From: Actinomycetota bacterium
GTDB lineage: Bacteria; Actinomycetota; Thermoleophilia; Miltoncostaeales; Miltoncostaeaceae
DNA: 8,474 bases
Direction of reading: 5' to 3'
Assembly (NCBI GenBank): GCA_005800465.1
Contig: SYFI01000112.1
Coordinates: 1-8,474 of the forward strand
Shown here: piece by piece, positions 1-5,735 of the stretch
Layout: each line of letters starts with the position of its first letter
Position numbering within the stretch: position 1 is the first letter of the stretch
The notes under the pieces: model-generated
Database searches by the model: none
What the model was told of the DNA's origin: nothing
What the model saw: the letters and a program-made list of their open reading frames with translations, nothing else
Made by a program: the position numbers and the translations under genes

Positions 1-736
1 GCTCGCTGGTCCCGGGGCGGAACGTGAGCCGCCACGGGTTGCGCTGTCCGTAGGTGACGATCCGCGACGCGTTGGCCTGGGAGCCGGCGGCCACCTGCCC
101 GCCGTTCGGGTTGATCCGAAAGATCGTGCCGCCCAGCCCGAGGGGGTCCCCGGAGGTGCGGAGGTCCTGCGACCGCAGGCCACCACCCTCGTTGACCGGG
201 TCGCCGCAGGGGTTGCCGGCCTGCCCGTAGTCGAGGCTGTCGAAGCTCGCGCCGTCACCGGCGGACGCGTAGAGCATCCCGTCGGGACCGAACTGCAGGT
301 TGCCCCCATTGTGGTTGGCGTCCGGCTGATGCTGGCGCAGCACAACGCGGGCGGTGCGCGTGGACACCCGCGCCGCGCCGGGTCGCGATCGCAACTCCAC
401 CACGCGTGAGTTTCCCGATCGGTCGGTGTAGTTCACGTACAGACGGCCGGTGCTGGCGTAATCAGGAGCGAACGCGAGCCCGAGCAACCCCTGCTCAAGG
501 GACTTCGCGCCCACCCGATCGCGCAGATCGAGCCAGATTGTGCCCGGTCTGCCCCTCTGCGTAATGGGCATCACCACGCCAGTGCGGGTCACCACCAGCA
601 GGCGTACCTCTCCGGGTGCCTGCACCACCGCAAGCGCATCTTCAAAGCCGTGGCCTACGGGCGCGAGACCCAACGCAGATGCGCCGGATGCCACCGAGAG
701 GGCTGCCATGGTGCCGATGAGTGCTGTTCGTAACAC
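1..736 (-). CDS. Secreted PQQ-dependent sugar (glucose/sorbosone) dehydrogenase, N-terminal 245 residues; gene continues past the left edge
   Basis: Translating the minus strand from GTG 736 gives a short hydrophobic signal peptide (residues 1-22, cleavage probably after ASA) and then the beta-propeller of the soluble glucose dehydrogenase family. Seen directly: GLLGLAFAPDY at 83-93, NHNGGNLQFGPDGMLY at 141-156 followed by AGDG, and YGQRNPWRLTFRP at 229-241. In this family the His of the HNGG motif (H142 here) is the catalytic base and the Arg of GxRNP (R232) contacts PQQ; both are present. Family role: periplasmic or extracellular oxidation of aldoses using the PQQ cofactor with Ca2+. The substrate cannot be told from sequence and many members are uncharacterised. 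GTG 736 is chosen because it gives a complete signal peptide and has TAGCGT eight bases upstream; ATG 709 would cut the signal peptide short. The C-terminal half lies outside the window. A same-strand 84-aa gene ends 58 bases upstream. Confidence 0.9.
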   Translation of the reverse strand, partial: MLRTALIGTMAALSVASGASALGLAPVGHGFEDALAVVQAPGEVRLLVVTRTGVVMPITQRGRPGTIWLDLRDRVGAKSLEQGLLGLAFAPDYASTGRLYVNYTDRSGNSRVVELRSRPGAARVSTRTARVVLRQHQPDANHNGGNLQFGPDGMLYASAGDGASFDSLDYGQAGNPCGDPVNEGGGLRSQDLRTSGDPLGLGGTIFRINPNGGQVAAGSQANASRIVTYGQRNPWRLTFRPGTSE

Positions 737-744
737 GGCTGGTG

Positions 745-750
745 ACGCTA
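745..750 (-). promoter_or_regulatory. Candidate -10 (TAGCGT) for leaderless sugar dehydrogenase mRNA
   Basis: Read on the minus strand, TAGCGT is followed by eight bases and then GTG 736. This would place the transcript start at or one to two bases before the start codon. No Shine-Dalgarno sequence and no clear -35 are visible. The spacing is the loosest of the series in this window. Confidence 0.4.
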
Positions 751-794
751 GCGCGGCTGGGGCCCGAAGCCGCGGCCGGCGGTCACGTGCGGCG

Positions 795-1049
795 CTAGTT
801 GACCTCGACGGGCTCGACCACCGGCTGCACCACGCGACTGACGGTAACCGGCAGCAGGCGCACAAATGCGTTGATCTCGGGGATTGACGCACCGCCCTTG
901 ATGCCGTCCACCAGTCGAAGCAGCACCGCGACCTCGCGTGGGCCGAGGTCCGGGATGACGGGCGCGAGGGCTTCTTCGAGATCCCCCCTCATCTTCGGGT
1001 CGATCTGCTTGAGCGCGGCGATCAGGTCAGGAGGCAAGGCGTCGGGCAT
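795..1049 (-). CDS. Hypothetical 84-aa cytoplasmic protein
   Basis: I do not recognise this protein. It has no signal peptide, membrane segment or cysteine. The first ~70 residues look alpha-helical (DLIAALKQIDP, LEEALAPVI, REVAVLLRLVDGI, IPEINAFVRLLP), and the tail is Val/Pro-rich (VVQPVVEPVEVN). Support for a real gene: it fills the gap between two same-strand genes without overlap, an in-frame TAG lies just upstream of ATG 1049 so the start is fixed, and TAGAAT sits six bases before the ATG. An alternative way to be translated is visible: a five-codon frame MRRLE (1071-1054) preceded by GGGAGA stops four bases before ATG 1049, so reinitiation is conceivable. It lies 36 bases after the 304-aa gene and could be co-transcribed with it. 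Function unknown. Confidence 0.65.
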   Translation of the reverse strand: MPDALPPDLIAALKQIDPKMRGDLEEALAPVIPDLGPREVAVLLRLVDGIKGGASIPEINAFVRLLPVTVSRVVQPVVEPVEVN

Positions 1050-1055
1050 TCGCTC

Positions 1056-1061
1056 ATTCTA
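1056..1061 (-). promoter_or_regulatory. Candidate -10 (TAGAAT) for leaderless 84-aa gene
   Basis: Minus-strand TAGAAT lies six bases (GAGCGA) upstream of ATG 1049. The spacing puts the transcription start on the A of the ATG. There is no Shine-Dalgarno within the usual distance of this ATG. Confidence 0.45.
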
Positions 1062-1085
1062 GCCTACGCATACCGATTCTCCCGA

Positions 1086-2000
1086 TCACCCGGCCCCACG
1101 GGCAATGTCGCCAGTAAGCGCCCGGCGCAGACGGTGCGCCACGGGTTGGTAGGCATTCGATGGGATCTCGTGCCCCAGTGCCAAGGTCGCCGACAGCGCC
1201 TCGCTGACGGCCGTACAGGCATCAGCCACCGACATGGGCACCGGCACAAGCCCGCCGCTGGTCATCGGACCAAGCACCTCGCGGTCGAGTCGCGCAGGCA
1301 GCATGTCGGGAAGCACGAAGGCATCCTCCAGCGCAGCCCCCAGATCGTGATGATCGATAAGCGCCACAATGGGTGCCACCCGTCCGGCGTCGCGTGCCAC
1401 CGCCACGATCACCTGTTGCTGCGTGGGGGCATCCACCGGGGCCGCGGCCCAGGCGGCCACTGGAGTTTGATCCTGCAGCCCCGCGATGCACGTGGCCTCG
1501 GGAACCGTGCCGTCCGTCAGGCGCGCTGCAAGATGGCCTCCTCCCCCTTCCACCACCACGGCGCAGGCAGAGAGAAGATCGCGGCATGCGGGCGTGTCGG
1601 CCCGTGCCATGGCCCCAAGGAGTGCGATGAGGGCATCCTCTGGCAGGAGACGCGCAATCTCCTCGATGACCACCTCAATCAGGTGTGCCCGCCCGAGTGC
1701 AAGCACCGACTGGGCAAGGGAATTCGGATCGGCGAGCCATCCCGCCGGACCAGCAGTGCGTTGCGCGAAACGGGCCAACGCCGCTTCGCCGTCAAGCTGG
1801 TGGGCCAGATCAACCAGACATGCACGCACCACCGCATGCCGTGATGCCCCAGATCGCGCGAGGGCTCCCTGCACCGTTCGGCGGGCGGAACGCTCATCCC
1901 CGATTGACAACATGGCGATGGCCGCGGCGTAGCGATCATCGGGATCGTCATCGATCCCCCCTCGGGTCACCCCACCCGCAGCATCTGCCATTTGCTCCAT
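1086..2000 (-). CDS. Hypothetical 304-aa Ala-rich helical protein
   Basis: I do not recognise a family. The sequence is rich in Ala and Leu, with a run of amphipathic helices from about residue 22 to 300 (for example RYAAAIAMLSIGD, ERSARRTVQGALARSG, AHLIEVVIEEIARLLPEDALIALLGAMA, TAVSEALSATLALG). That pattern suggests a helical-repeat (TPR/HEAT-like) solenoid, but this is inference. There is no signal peptide, membrane helix or catalytic motif. A Gly run at 152-155 and an acidic N-terminus (IDDDPDD, 16-22) are the only low-complexity parts. Start choice: ATG 2000 has TAGCGT six bases upstream and fits the leaderless pattern here; ATG 1991 (MADAAGG) has GGAG three bases upstream and is the alternative. 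The gene ends with TGA at 1088-1086. The intergenic region before it carries a strong hairpin ending the L,D-transpeptidase gene, so it probably has its own promoter. Confidence 0.75.
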   Translation of the reverse strand: MEQMADAAGGVTRGGIDDDPDDRYAAAIAMLSIGDERSARRTVQGALARSGASRHAVVRACLVDLAHQLDGEAALARFAQRTAGPAGWLADPNSLAQSVLALGRAHLIEVVIEEIARLLPEDALIALLGAMARADTPACRDLLSACAVVVEGGGGHLAARLTDGTVPEATCIAGLQDQTPVAAWAAAPVDAPTQQQVIVAVARDAGRVAPIVALIDHHDLGAALEDAFVLPDMLPARLDREVLGPMTSGGLVPVPMSVADACTAVSEALSATLALGHEIPSNAYQPVAHRLRRALTGDIARGAG

Positions 2001-2006
2001 GGGGCC

Positions 2007-2012
2007 ACGCTA
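2007..2012 (-). promoter_or_regulatory. Candidate -10 (TAGCGT) for leaderless 304-aa gene
   Basis: Minus-strand TAGCGT is followed by GGCCCC and ATG 2000, a six-base spacer. No -35 of the TTGACA type is present at 16-18 bp upstream. Confidence 0.45.
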
Positions 2013-2042
2013 GCCTCGCCCATGTCACCGAATACGCGCAGA

Positions 2043-2062
2043 TCGTGCGGAGTTCCGCACGA
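2043..2062 (-). terminator. Perfect 9-bp inverted repeat after the L,D-transpeptidase gene
   Basis: TCGTGCGGA (2043-2051) and TCCGCACGA (2054-2062) are exact reverse complements separated by GT. As RNA this gives an 8-bp GC-rich stem with a four-base loop, starting 10 bases after the TAG at 2075-2073. No U-run follows on the minus strand, as is common for hairpin terminators of GC-rich actinobacteria. A second TCGTGC copy at 2065-2070 can pair with the same GCACGA arm, giving a smaller competing hairpin. The element could equally be a processing or protein-binding site. Confidence 0.55.
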
Positions 2063-2072
2063 CTTCGTGCAT

Positions 2073-2915
2073 CTATCCGTGAATGGTCACGGTGGCACCG
2101 CTGCTCGCCATCCGCGACAGCACCCTGACGTTGGCATTGAGCATGCGAATGCACCCGTGGCTCACTGGCTTTCCAATCAAGTCGGGCAGGCTCGTGCCGT
2201 GGATCGCCACACGGCCATTACCGCCGGCGAACTCGTTAAGGACATTTGAGAATGCCGTGAGCGGCATGACGATAGGGCCGAGGAATGCTTTTGGGTCACC
2301 CGTGGGGATGATCTCAGCGATGGCAAACCGCCCGGTGGGTGTGGGGGTCTTGGGAGCGCCCACGGCCACTTTGAACAACTTGAGGCGAGTGCCACCCCGG
2401 TACAGGGTGAGCGTGCGTGCCCCAACGTCGATGTCGATTCGCAGATGGATCTCGCGGAAGGTGAAGTCGCGGGCACGCATCCATCCCCTTGTGTTGTTGG
2501 GGCGCACTGGCAGCAGCATCTGCACCCACCGCACGCCGCGCACAATCTTGACGCCCCGCACCTGCAACCACACGGGGCCCGCGCCCAGCGGGGCAATGGG
2601 CTGCACCGACTTGATGGGCTTGCCACCCGGCCCCGGCATTGCCCGGGCCGTTGAGGTCACCAGCAGGCGCCCTGCCCACACCGATCTCCTTGTGGGTGCC
2701 GCCACGCGTGATGGAGGCGCAACCGGTACCGCGGTGGTCTGCGTTGACGTGGTCGGGGCGGGGGGCGGATCCGGAACCGGCGCCGCGGGGGATGTGGTGT
2801 TGGGAGCGGGATCCGGAACCGGGGTGGTGCCCGTGCCGTCGTCGGCCAGCGCAATACCGGGGATGGCAATGACGAGCGTCGCAGCGAGGGCCGCGGGAAG
2901 GGCATCTCTCCGCAC
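2073..2915 (-). CDS. Secreted L,D-transpeptidase (SH3-like plus YkuD domain)
   Basis: The 280-aa protein has a signal peptide (residues 1-25, VRRDALPAAL to ALA, cleavage before DDG), a Pro/Thr-rich linker (about 29-72), a bacterial-SH3-like domain (about 80-150, ending WVQMLLPVRPNNTRGWMRARDF) and a YkuD catalytic domain (about 155-280). The catalytic signature is intact: H239 in AIHGTS and SHGCIRM with S252, H253, C255 and R257. In this family the Cys attacks the acyl-donor stem tetrapeptide and forms 3-3 cross-links in peptidoglycan; some members attach proteins to the wall or act with amidase-like roles. The wall-facing location fits the signal peptide. Upstream in-frame codons reach ATG 3095, but GTG 2915 gives a proper signal peptide and avoids overlapping the divergent gene; TATCGT lies six bases before it. 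It is divergent from a secreted two-domain protein with which it may share regulation. Confidence 0.92.
   Translation of the reverse strand: MRRDALPAALAATLVIAIPGIALADDGTGTTPVPDPAPNTTSPAAPVPDPPPAPTTSTQTTAVPVAPPSRVAAPTRRSVWAGRLLVTSTARAMPGPGGKPIKSVQPIAPLGAGPVWLQVRGVKIVRGVRWVQMLLPVRPNNTRGWMRARDFTFREIHLRIDIDVGARTLTLYRGGTRLKLFKVAVGAPKTPTPTGRFAIAEIIPTGDPKAFLGPIVMPLTAFSNVLNEFAGGNGRVAIHGTSLPDLIGKPVSHGCIRMLNANVRVLSRMASSGATVTIHG
2767..2822 (-). repeat. 14-bp direct repeat in the Pro-rich linker of the L,D-transpeptidase
   Basis: GGATCCGGAACCGG occurs at 2767-2780 and again at 2809-2822, exactly 42 bp (14 codons) apart. On the coding strand it encodes the repeated PVPDP segments of the linker. It looks like an in-frame duplication of linker sequence that lengthens the spacer between membrane and wall domains. 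Confidence 0.7.
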
Positions 2916-2921
2916 GTCGCC

Positions 2922-2927
2922 ACGATA
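2922..2927 (-). promoter_or_regulatory. Candidate -10 (TATCGT) for leaderless L,D-transpeptidase mRNA
   Basis: Minus-strand TATCGT is followed by GGCGAC and GTG 2915. A GGGGG run sits just before it, too far from the GTG to be an ideal Shine-Dalgarno. It faces away from the TATCAT at 2988-2993, with 60 bp between the two hexamers. Confidence 0.5.
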
Positions 2928-2987
2928 CCCCCACGGCCGAGCCCCATTGAGGTAGTCCGTGCCGCGGGGACCCCGCGACGTCGCCGG

Positions 2988-2993
2988 TATCAT
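2988..2993 (+). promoter_or_regulatory. Candidate -10 (TATCAT) for leaderless secreted repeat-protein mRNA
   Basis: TATCAT is followed by the seven bases CAAATTC and ATG 3001. No purine-rich ribosome-binding site lies between them. The local AT-rich stretch (2988-3000) contrasts with the GC-rich surroundings, which supports a promoter here. Confidence 0.55.
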
Positions 2994-3000
2994 CAAATTC

Positions 3001-3729
3001 ATGCGCAAACTCATCATCCCCATCACCGTCGTCGCCCTCGCCGCAACTGCCCCAGTGGCGACGGCCTGGACGGGTGCCCGCCCCATCGGCGGCACCTATA
3101 AAGGCTCCGCACGCAGCGTCACCGATGCATCCGTCACGTTTACCGTACACGGCAATATCTCCATCGGTACCGACGGGCGTCCCAGCGGACGGGCCGATCT
3201 GGGTGCCCCGCTCAACTGTTCGGTGCGCTGGACCCCTGTGCGCCAGAGCGAGGGCGTCACCACATTCCGTGAGACCGTCACCGCGACCCGAAGCACTCTG
3301 TGCGAGGACGGCGGCAGGGTCAATCTGTCGCGCGCTGCCGATGGCACCCTCCGCTACCGATGGACCAATGGCGAGCTGGCGAGCATCGCGTATCTCGAGG
3401 GCATCTCCGGGCACTGGCGCGGCGTCGGTCACCCTGCAGCGGGAGGTCGCGTTACGACTGACCTCATTGTGCGCGGCACCGTATTGGGAGGTATCGAAGG
3501 CTCCGTGAGCTACGGCCCACCCCTCACCTGCAGTGGGTACTGGGTGCCGCTCAGTGGCAATATCCCCGGGTGGCGTCGCTTCACCGAGGTCATCACACAG
3601 AGCCAAAGCTCCCTGTGCGTCGGCATTGGCACGGCATCGGTCGCACTTCGCACGGATGGACGTCTGCAGTACCGCTGGACCGGCGGTGGATACGTGACCA
3701 CGGCCGTGCTCAATCGCGTGGCTGGCTAG
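3001..3729 (+). CDS. Secreted 242-aa protein of two tandem Cys-pair domains, function unknown
   Basis: Starts MRKLIIPITVVALAATAPVA, a typical signal peptide with cleavage probably after ATA (about residue 22). The mature protein is two homologous units: residues ~31-134 and ~137-239. Both read G-x-[YW]-[KR]-G, then a Gly/Thr-rich beta-like stretch, then L-x-C-S-x-x-W-x-P, F-[RT]-E-[TV], S-x-L-C, then V-x-L, DG-x-L-x-YRWT-x-G and a closing A-x-L. Each unit has exactly two Cys (73/101 and 177/206), suggesting one disulfide per unit outside the cell. From memory, similar ~100-aa modules occur in other actinobacterial exported proteins and at the end of some Ser/Thr kinases, but I cannot confirm a family name. 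Frame is open back to 2959, but ATG 3001 gives the signal peptide and has TATCAT seven bases upstream. Divergent from the L,D-transpeptidase; followed by the LOG-family gene after four bases. Confidence 0.85.
   Translation: MRKLIIPITVVALAATAPVATAWTGARPIGGTYKGSARSVTDASVTFTVHGNISIGTDGRPSGRADLGAPLNCSVRWTPVRQSEGVTTFRETVTATRSTLCEDGGRVNLSRAADGTLRYRWTNGELASIAYLEGISGHWRGVGHPAAGGRVTTDLIVRGTVLGGIEGSVSYGPPLTCSGYWVPLSGNIPGWRRFTEVITQSQSSLCVGIGTASVALRTDGRLQYRWTGGGYVTTAVLNRVAG
3091..3717 (+). repeat. Internal duplication: two ~103-aa units of the secreted protein
   Basis: Unit 1 is about 3091-3402 and unit 2 about 3409-3717. They are recognisable at protein level only; nucleotide identity is limited to short patches such as the codons for YRWT. 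That means the duplication is old rather than a recent tandem copy. Conserved positions include both cysteines, the Trp-x-Pro after the first Cys, and the DG-x-L-x-YRWT block. Confidence 0.75.
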
Positions 3730-3733
3730 CTCA

Positions 3734-4459
3734 GTGCCGGAGGACCTCACCAGACGCGGGCGCACGGTCACAAAAGGGCCTGGTGGGGAACGCGCGCGCG
3801 ATGCCGACCTCATGTTGCTGCAGGGGCCGGAGCCCGAATTTCTCTCCACCGACTCGTGGCGGGTCTTGCGCATTCTCGGAGAGTTCGTGGATGGCTTCGA
3901 CGCGCTTGCCCGGGTGGACCGGGCGGTGGCGGTATTCGGGTCAGCCCGTACCGCAGCGGGCGATCCCGACTACGAGGCCGGGGTTGAGATCGGGCGTCTG
4001 CTGGCGAAGAGGAACCGGGCAGTCATCACCGGAGGCGGCCCCGGGCTGATGGAGGCCGCCAACAAGGGGGCGCACGATGCCGGTGGGCTCTCTGTCGGCC
4101 TCAGCATCGAATTGCCACGCGAGCAGGGGCAGAATCCCTACGTGAATCTGGGCGTGGACTTCCGGTACTTCTTCGTGCGAAAGACCATGTTCGTGAAGTA
4201 CTCCGAGGCATTCATCGTGATGCCCGGCGGCTTCGGCACGCTCGACGAACTGTTTGAGGCCCTGGTACTCATCCAGACAGACAAGGTGCGCGACTTCCCA
4301 CTGGTGCTCTACCGCAAGGCCCACTGGCAGGGACTCATCGACTGGATGCGCAGAACCACACTCGACGAGGGTTTCATCCAGCCCGAAGATCTCGACCGCA
4401 TCCGAATCGCTGATACGCCAGAGGAAGCCGTCGCATTCGCATGCGGTGATGACGCCTGA
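3734..4459 (+). CDS. LOG family nucleotide 5'-monophosphate phosphoribohydrolase (TIGR00730 type)
   Basis: The 241-aa protein has the full LOG/lysine-decarboxylase-like Rossmann signature: VFGSAR at 67-72, TGGGPGLMEAAN at 99-110, FFVRKTMFV at 146-154 and PGGFGTLDE at 164-172. The PGGxGTxxE motif and the preceding Arg-Lys form the active site of cytokinin-riboside-monophosphate phosphoribohydrolases, which release a free base and ribose 5-phosphate from a nucleoside monophosphate. Older annotations as lysine decarboxylase are wrong for this family. In bacteria the natural substrate is often unknown. The N-terminal ~60 residues (a short Arg-rich lead and the helix WRVLRILGEFVDGFDALA) are typical of actinobacterial members. 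Start GTG 3734 lies four bases after the preceding TAG and has neither a Shine-Dalgarno nor a TAnnnT, so translation may depend on coupling; ATG 3812 is the only near alternative. Cytoplasmic. Confidence 0.88.
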   Translation: MPEDLTRRGRTVTKGPGGERARDADLMLLQGPEPEFLSTDSWRVLRILGEFVDGFDALARVDRAVAVFGSARTAAGDPDYEAGVEIGRLLAKRNRAVITGGGPGLMEAANKGAHDAGGLSVGLSIELPREQGQNPYVNLGVDFRYFFVRKTMFVKYSEAFIVMPGGFGTLDELFEALVLIQTDKVRDFPLVLYRKAHWQGLIDWMRRTTLDEGFIQPEDLDRIRIADTPEEAVAFACGDDA

Positions 4460-4527
4460 GATCTTGTCGGCCGGAGCCCCACCAAGAGATACCGCGTCAG
4501 CGCCCCGAAGCGAGGGGACATCTCAGG
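4455..4527 (+). terminator. 8-bp inverted repeat enclosing the LOG gene stop, candidate terminator
   Basis: CCTGAGAT (4455-4462, containing the TGA stop) and ATCTCAGG (4520-4527) are exact reverse complements 57 bases apart. Inside is a small hairpin CCCC (4503-4506) with GGGG (4514-4517). There is no T-run. It may fold into a branched structure at the transcript end; the role is inferred from position only. Confidence 0.3.
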
Positions 4528-4561
4528 GGTGCGGGAAGAAGCGAGTGGCCCAGAAGCCCTC

Positions 4562-4620
4562 GCGTGGGCGCCTCTCTCCGAAGGGGCGGCGGGCGCTGCG
4601 GCCCGGTCACGCCCCCACGC
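4562..4620 (-). terminator. Nested inverted repeats directly after the metallophosphoesterase stop
   Basis: GCGTGGG (4562-4568) is the exact reverse complement of CCCACGC (4614-4620), which abuts the TGA at 4623-4621. Within the loop GCGCC (4568-4572) can pair with GGCGC (4592-4596), and CTCC/GGGG around GAA adds a further small stem. Between two convergent genes this is the expected place for terminators. No U-run is visible on either strand. Confidence 0.35.
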
Positions 4621-5460
4621 TCAGCCCCGGGCGGTCACCTTGGCCACGCGAACGGGGACCGTCACCTGATCGATGGCGTCGCCTTTGACGCCCACCGCAC
4701 GGACCGCAATGCCGGCTGGTGACGAATCGACCTCGAGGAACTCATTGATGGGCTTGCACATCACAAGTCCTGGCTGCGAGCGCACGCACGGATAGAGACC
4801 GGCGCCGCCACCGCCGCTGGTGATGTACGTCACGCCTCCGGTGCGAATGCGTTCGTAATTGTGGTTGTGCCCCGATAGCACCAGTGAGACGCCGTACTTC
4901 TTGAACAAGGGCTCCCACGCCCGCCGGCCCTCGTACGACGACGAGTGCAGGCCGGCCGTATACACCGGCTGGTGCATTGCGACGATGCGCACTGGCTCCT
5001 TCGCCGCCTTGAGCGTGCGCTCAAGAAACGTGCGCTGTGCGGATGACGATGGATTGTTGCCGTCAAGCATGATGAACCGCGTGGTGCCGTCGGCGTAGGT
5101 GTAATACCGCTTGCGCGCGCCCAGCACCGTGGCGGTCGAATTGCCGCCCAGATCGTGGTTTCCCCATGCGGCACGCCATCTGATGCCCTGTGCCAGCAGG
5201 CAGGCCATGGGTCGGTAATAGTTGCCGTCGGTGGCCACGCCGTCGGGCGAATAGAAGTTGTCGCCCACGGTCATCACGAACTTGGCGGGGTTGGCCGCGT
5301 TGCTCGCGCACATCGCCTTCGCCACATCGGCCTGCTGGGTGCTGCCCGTGCCCCAATCACCCACCACCAGAAAGTGGGTCGACGACTGTGTCTGCGCCGA
5401 GGTGATGGCCACGGGCGCCAGCACGGCCGCGGCCAGCGTGAGTGCGGCGATTCGGTTCAT
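4621..5460 (-). CDS. Secreted metallophosphoesterase (purple-acid-phosphatase-like)
   Basis: The 279-aa protein starts with a signal peptide (MNRIAALTLAAAV to TSA, residues 1-22). All calcineurin-like metal-binding motifs are present in order: VVGDWG with D35, VGDNFY with D67 and N68, WGNHD with N101, H102 and D103, AMHQPVY with H163, and SGHNHNYER with H198 and H200. Such proteins bind two metal ions and hydrolyse phosphomonoesters or diesters; the GDWG...GHNHxYER form resembles acid phosphatases of the tartrate-resistant type. Exported location suggests phosphate scavenging from extracellular organic phosphates, which is inference. The C-terminal part (about 220-279, with Cys 225 and 235) is beta-rich. 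In-frame codons extend upstream to 5661, but only ATG 5460 opens with a signal peptide. A weak CAGCAT lies seven bases upstream; the gene may also be read through from the 68-aa gene 61 bases upstream. It converges on the LOG gene. Confidence 0.93.
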   Translation of the reverse strand: MNRIAALTLAAAVLAPVAITSAQTQSSTHFLVVGDWGTGSTQQADVAKAMCASNAANPAKFVMTVGDNFYSPDGVATDGNYYRPMACLLAQGIRWRAAWGNHDLGGNSTATVLGARKRYYTYADGTTRFIMLDGNNPSSSAQRTFLERTLKAAKEPVRIVAMHQPVYTAGLHSSSYEGRRAWEPLFKKYGVSLVLSGHNHNYERIRTGGVTYITSGGGGAGLYPCVRSQPGLVMCKPINEFLEVDSSPAGIAVRAVGVKGDAIDQVTVPVRVAKVTARG

Positions 5461-5467
5461 GCGCCGG

Positions 5468-5473
5468 ATGCTG
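5468..5473 (-). promoter_or_regulatory. Weak -10-like hexamer (CAGCAT) before the metallophosphoesterase
   Basis: Minus-strand CAGCAT ends seven bases before ATG 5460. It keeps the second-position A and final T of a -10 but not the first T. No Shine-Dalgarno is visible, so leaderless initiation remains the simplest reading, less firmly than for the other genes. Confidence 0.25.
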
Positions 5474-5483
5474 GCAGCACCGC

Positions 5484-5515
5484 CCGTGGCCGCGAGGCGC
5501 CCGGGGTCGCCACGG
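5484..5515 (-). terminator. 7-bp inverted repeat between the 68-aa gene and the metallophosphoesterase
   Basis: CCGTGGC (5484-5490) is the exact reverse complement of GCCACGG (5509-5515), separated by an 18-base GC-rich loop. It begins six bases after the TGA of the 68-aa gene (5524-5522) and lies 24-55 bases upstream of ATG 5460. It could be a terminator for the small gene or an operator for the phosphoesterase. Confidence 0.3.
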
Positions 5516-5521
5516 AACCCA

Positions 5522-5728
5522 TCAGGCGACGGCATCATCCACTGCCGCGCGGGGTGCGACAGTGGCGCGCAGGCGATCGTGTGCGGCGTCGAGGGCGCGC
5601 ACGATGTCGGTATGCGCATGGGCCTGTGAAACCGGGGGCTCATCGTCGTCGGGGCGGGCACGCACGATGGCTGCGCCGACTGCCGATGCGGCGTTCACTG
5701 ATGCAAAGCCGATAAATGTCCTCGCCAT
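5522..5728 (-). CDS. Small 68-aa protein with hydrophobic N-terminal segment, function unknown
   Basis: From ATG 5728 the frame reads MARTFIGFASVNAASAVGAAIV, then RARPDDDEPP, then a His/Ala-rich helical stretch (HAHTDIVRALDAAHDRLRATV). Residues 5-22 are hydrophobic and could be a membrane anchor or an uncleaved signal, followed by a charged cytoplasmic or exterior tail; topology is not clear. I recognise no family. The frame is open further upstream to 5890, but that would overlap the rpsF promoter and leader. ATG 5728 has TAGCAT seven bases upstream, matching the other leaderless starts, so I prefer it. It is divergent from the rpsF operon and 61 bases upstream of the metallophosphoesterase on the same strand. 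Confidence 0.6.
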   Translation of the reverse strand: MARTFIGFASVNAASAVGAAIVRARPDDDEPPVSQAHAHTDIVRALDAAHDRLRATVAPRAAVDDAVA

Positions 5729-5735
5729 GTGCACG

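Noticed and set aside
1054..1071. A five-codon minus-strand frame (MRRLE) preceded by GGGAGA, ending four bases before the 84-aa gene
   Set aside because: It could be a leader peptide, but it overlaps the TAGAAT that fits leaderless initiation, and such short frames are common by chance. Recorded as an alternative in the gene entry.
1134..1844. A plus-strand 236-codon open frame antisense to the 304-aa gene
   Set aside because: Composition is His/Arg/Gly-rich with no domain, and it has no promoter or ribosome-binding site; the minus-strand frame has natural protein composition and a -10 at its start.
2314..3873. A long minus-strand open frame across the transpeptidase promoter, the secreted repeat protein and the start of the LOG gene
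   Set aside because: It overlaps three better-supported genes, has no family signature and reads as Arg/Gly/His-rich antisense of GC-rich codons.
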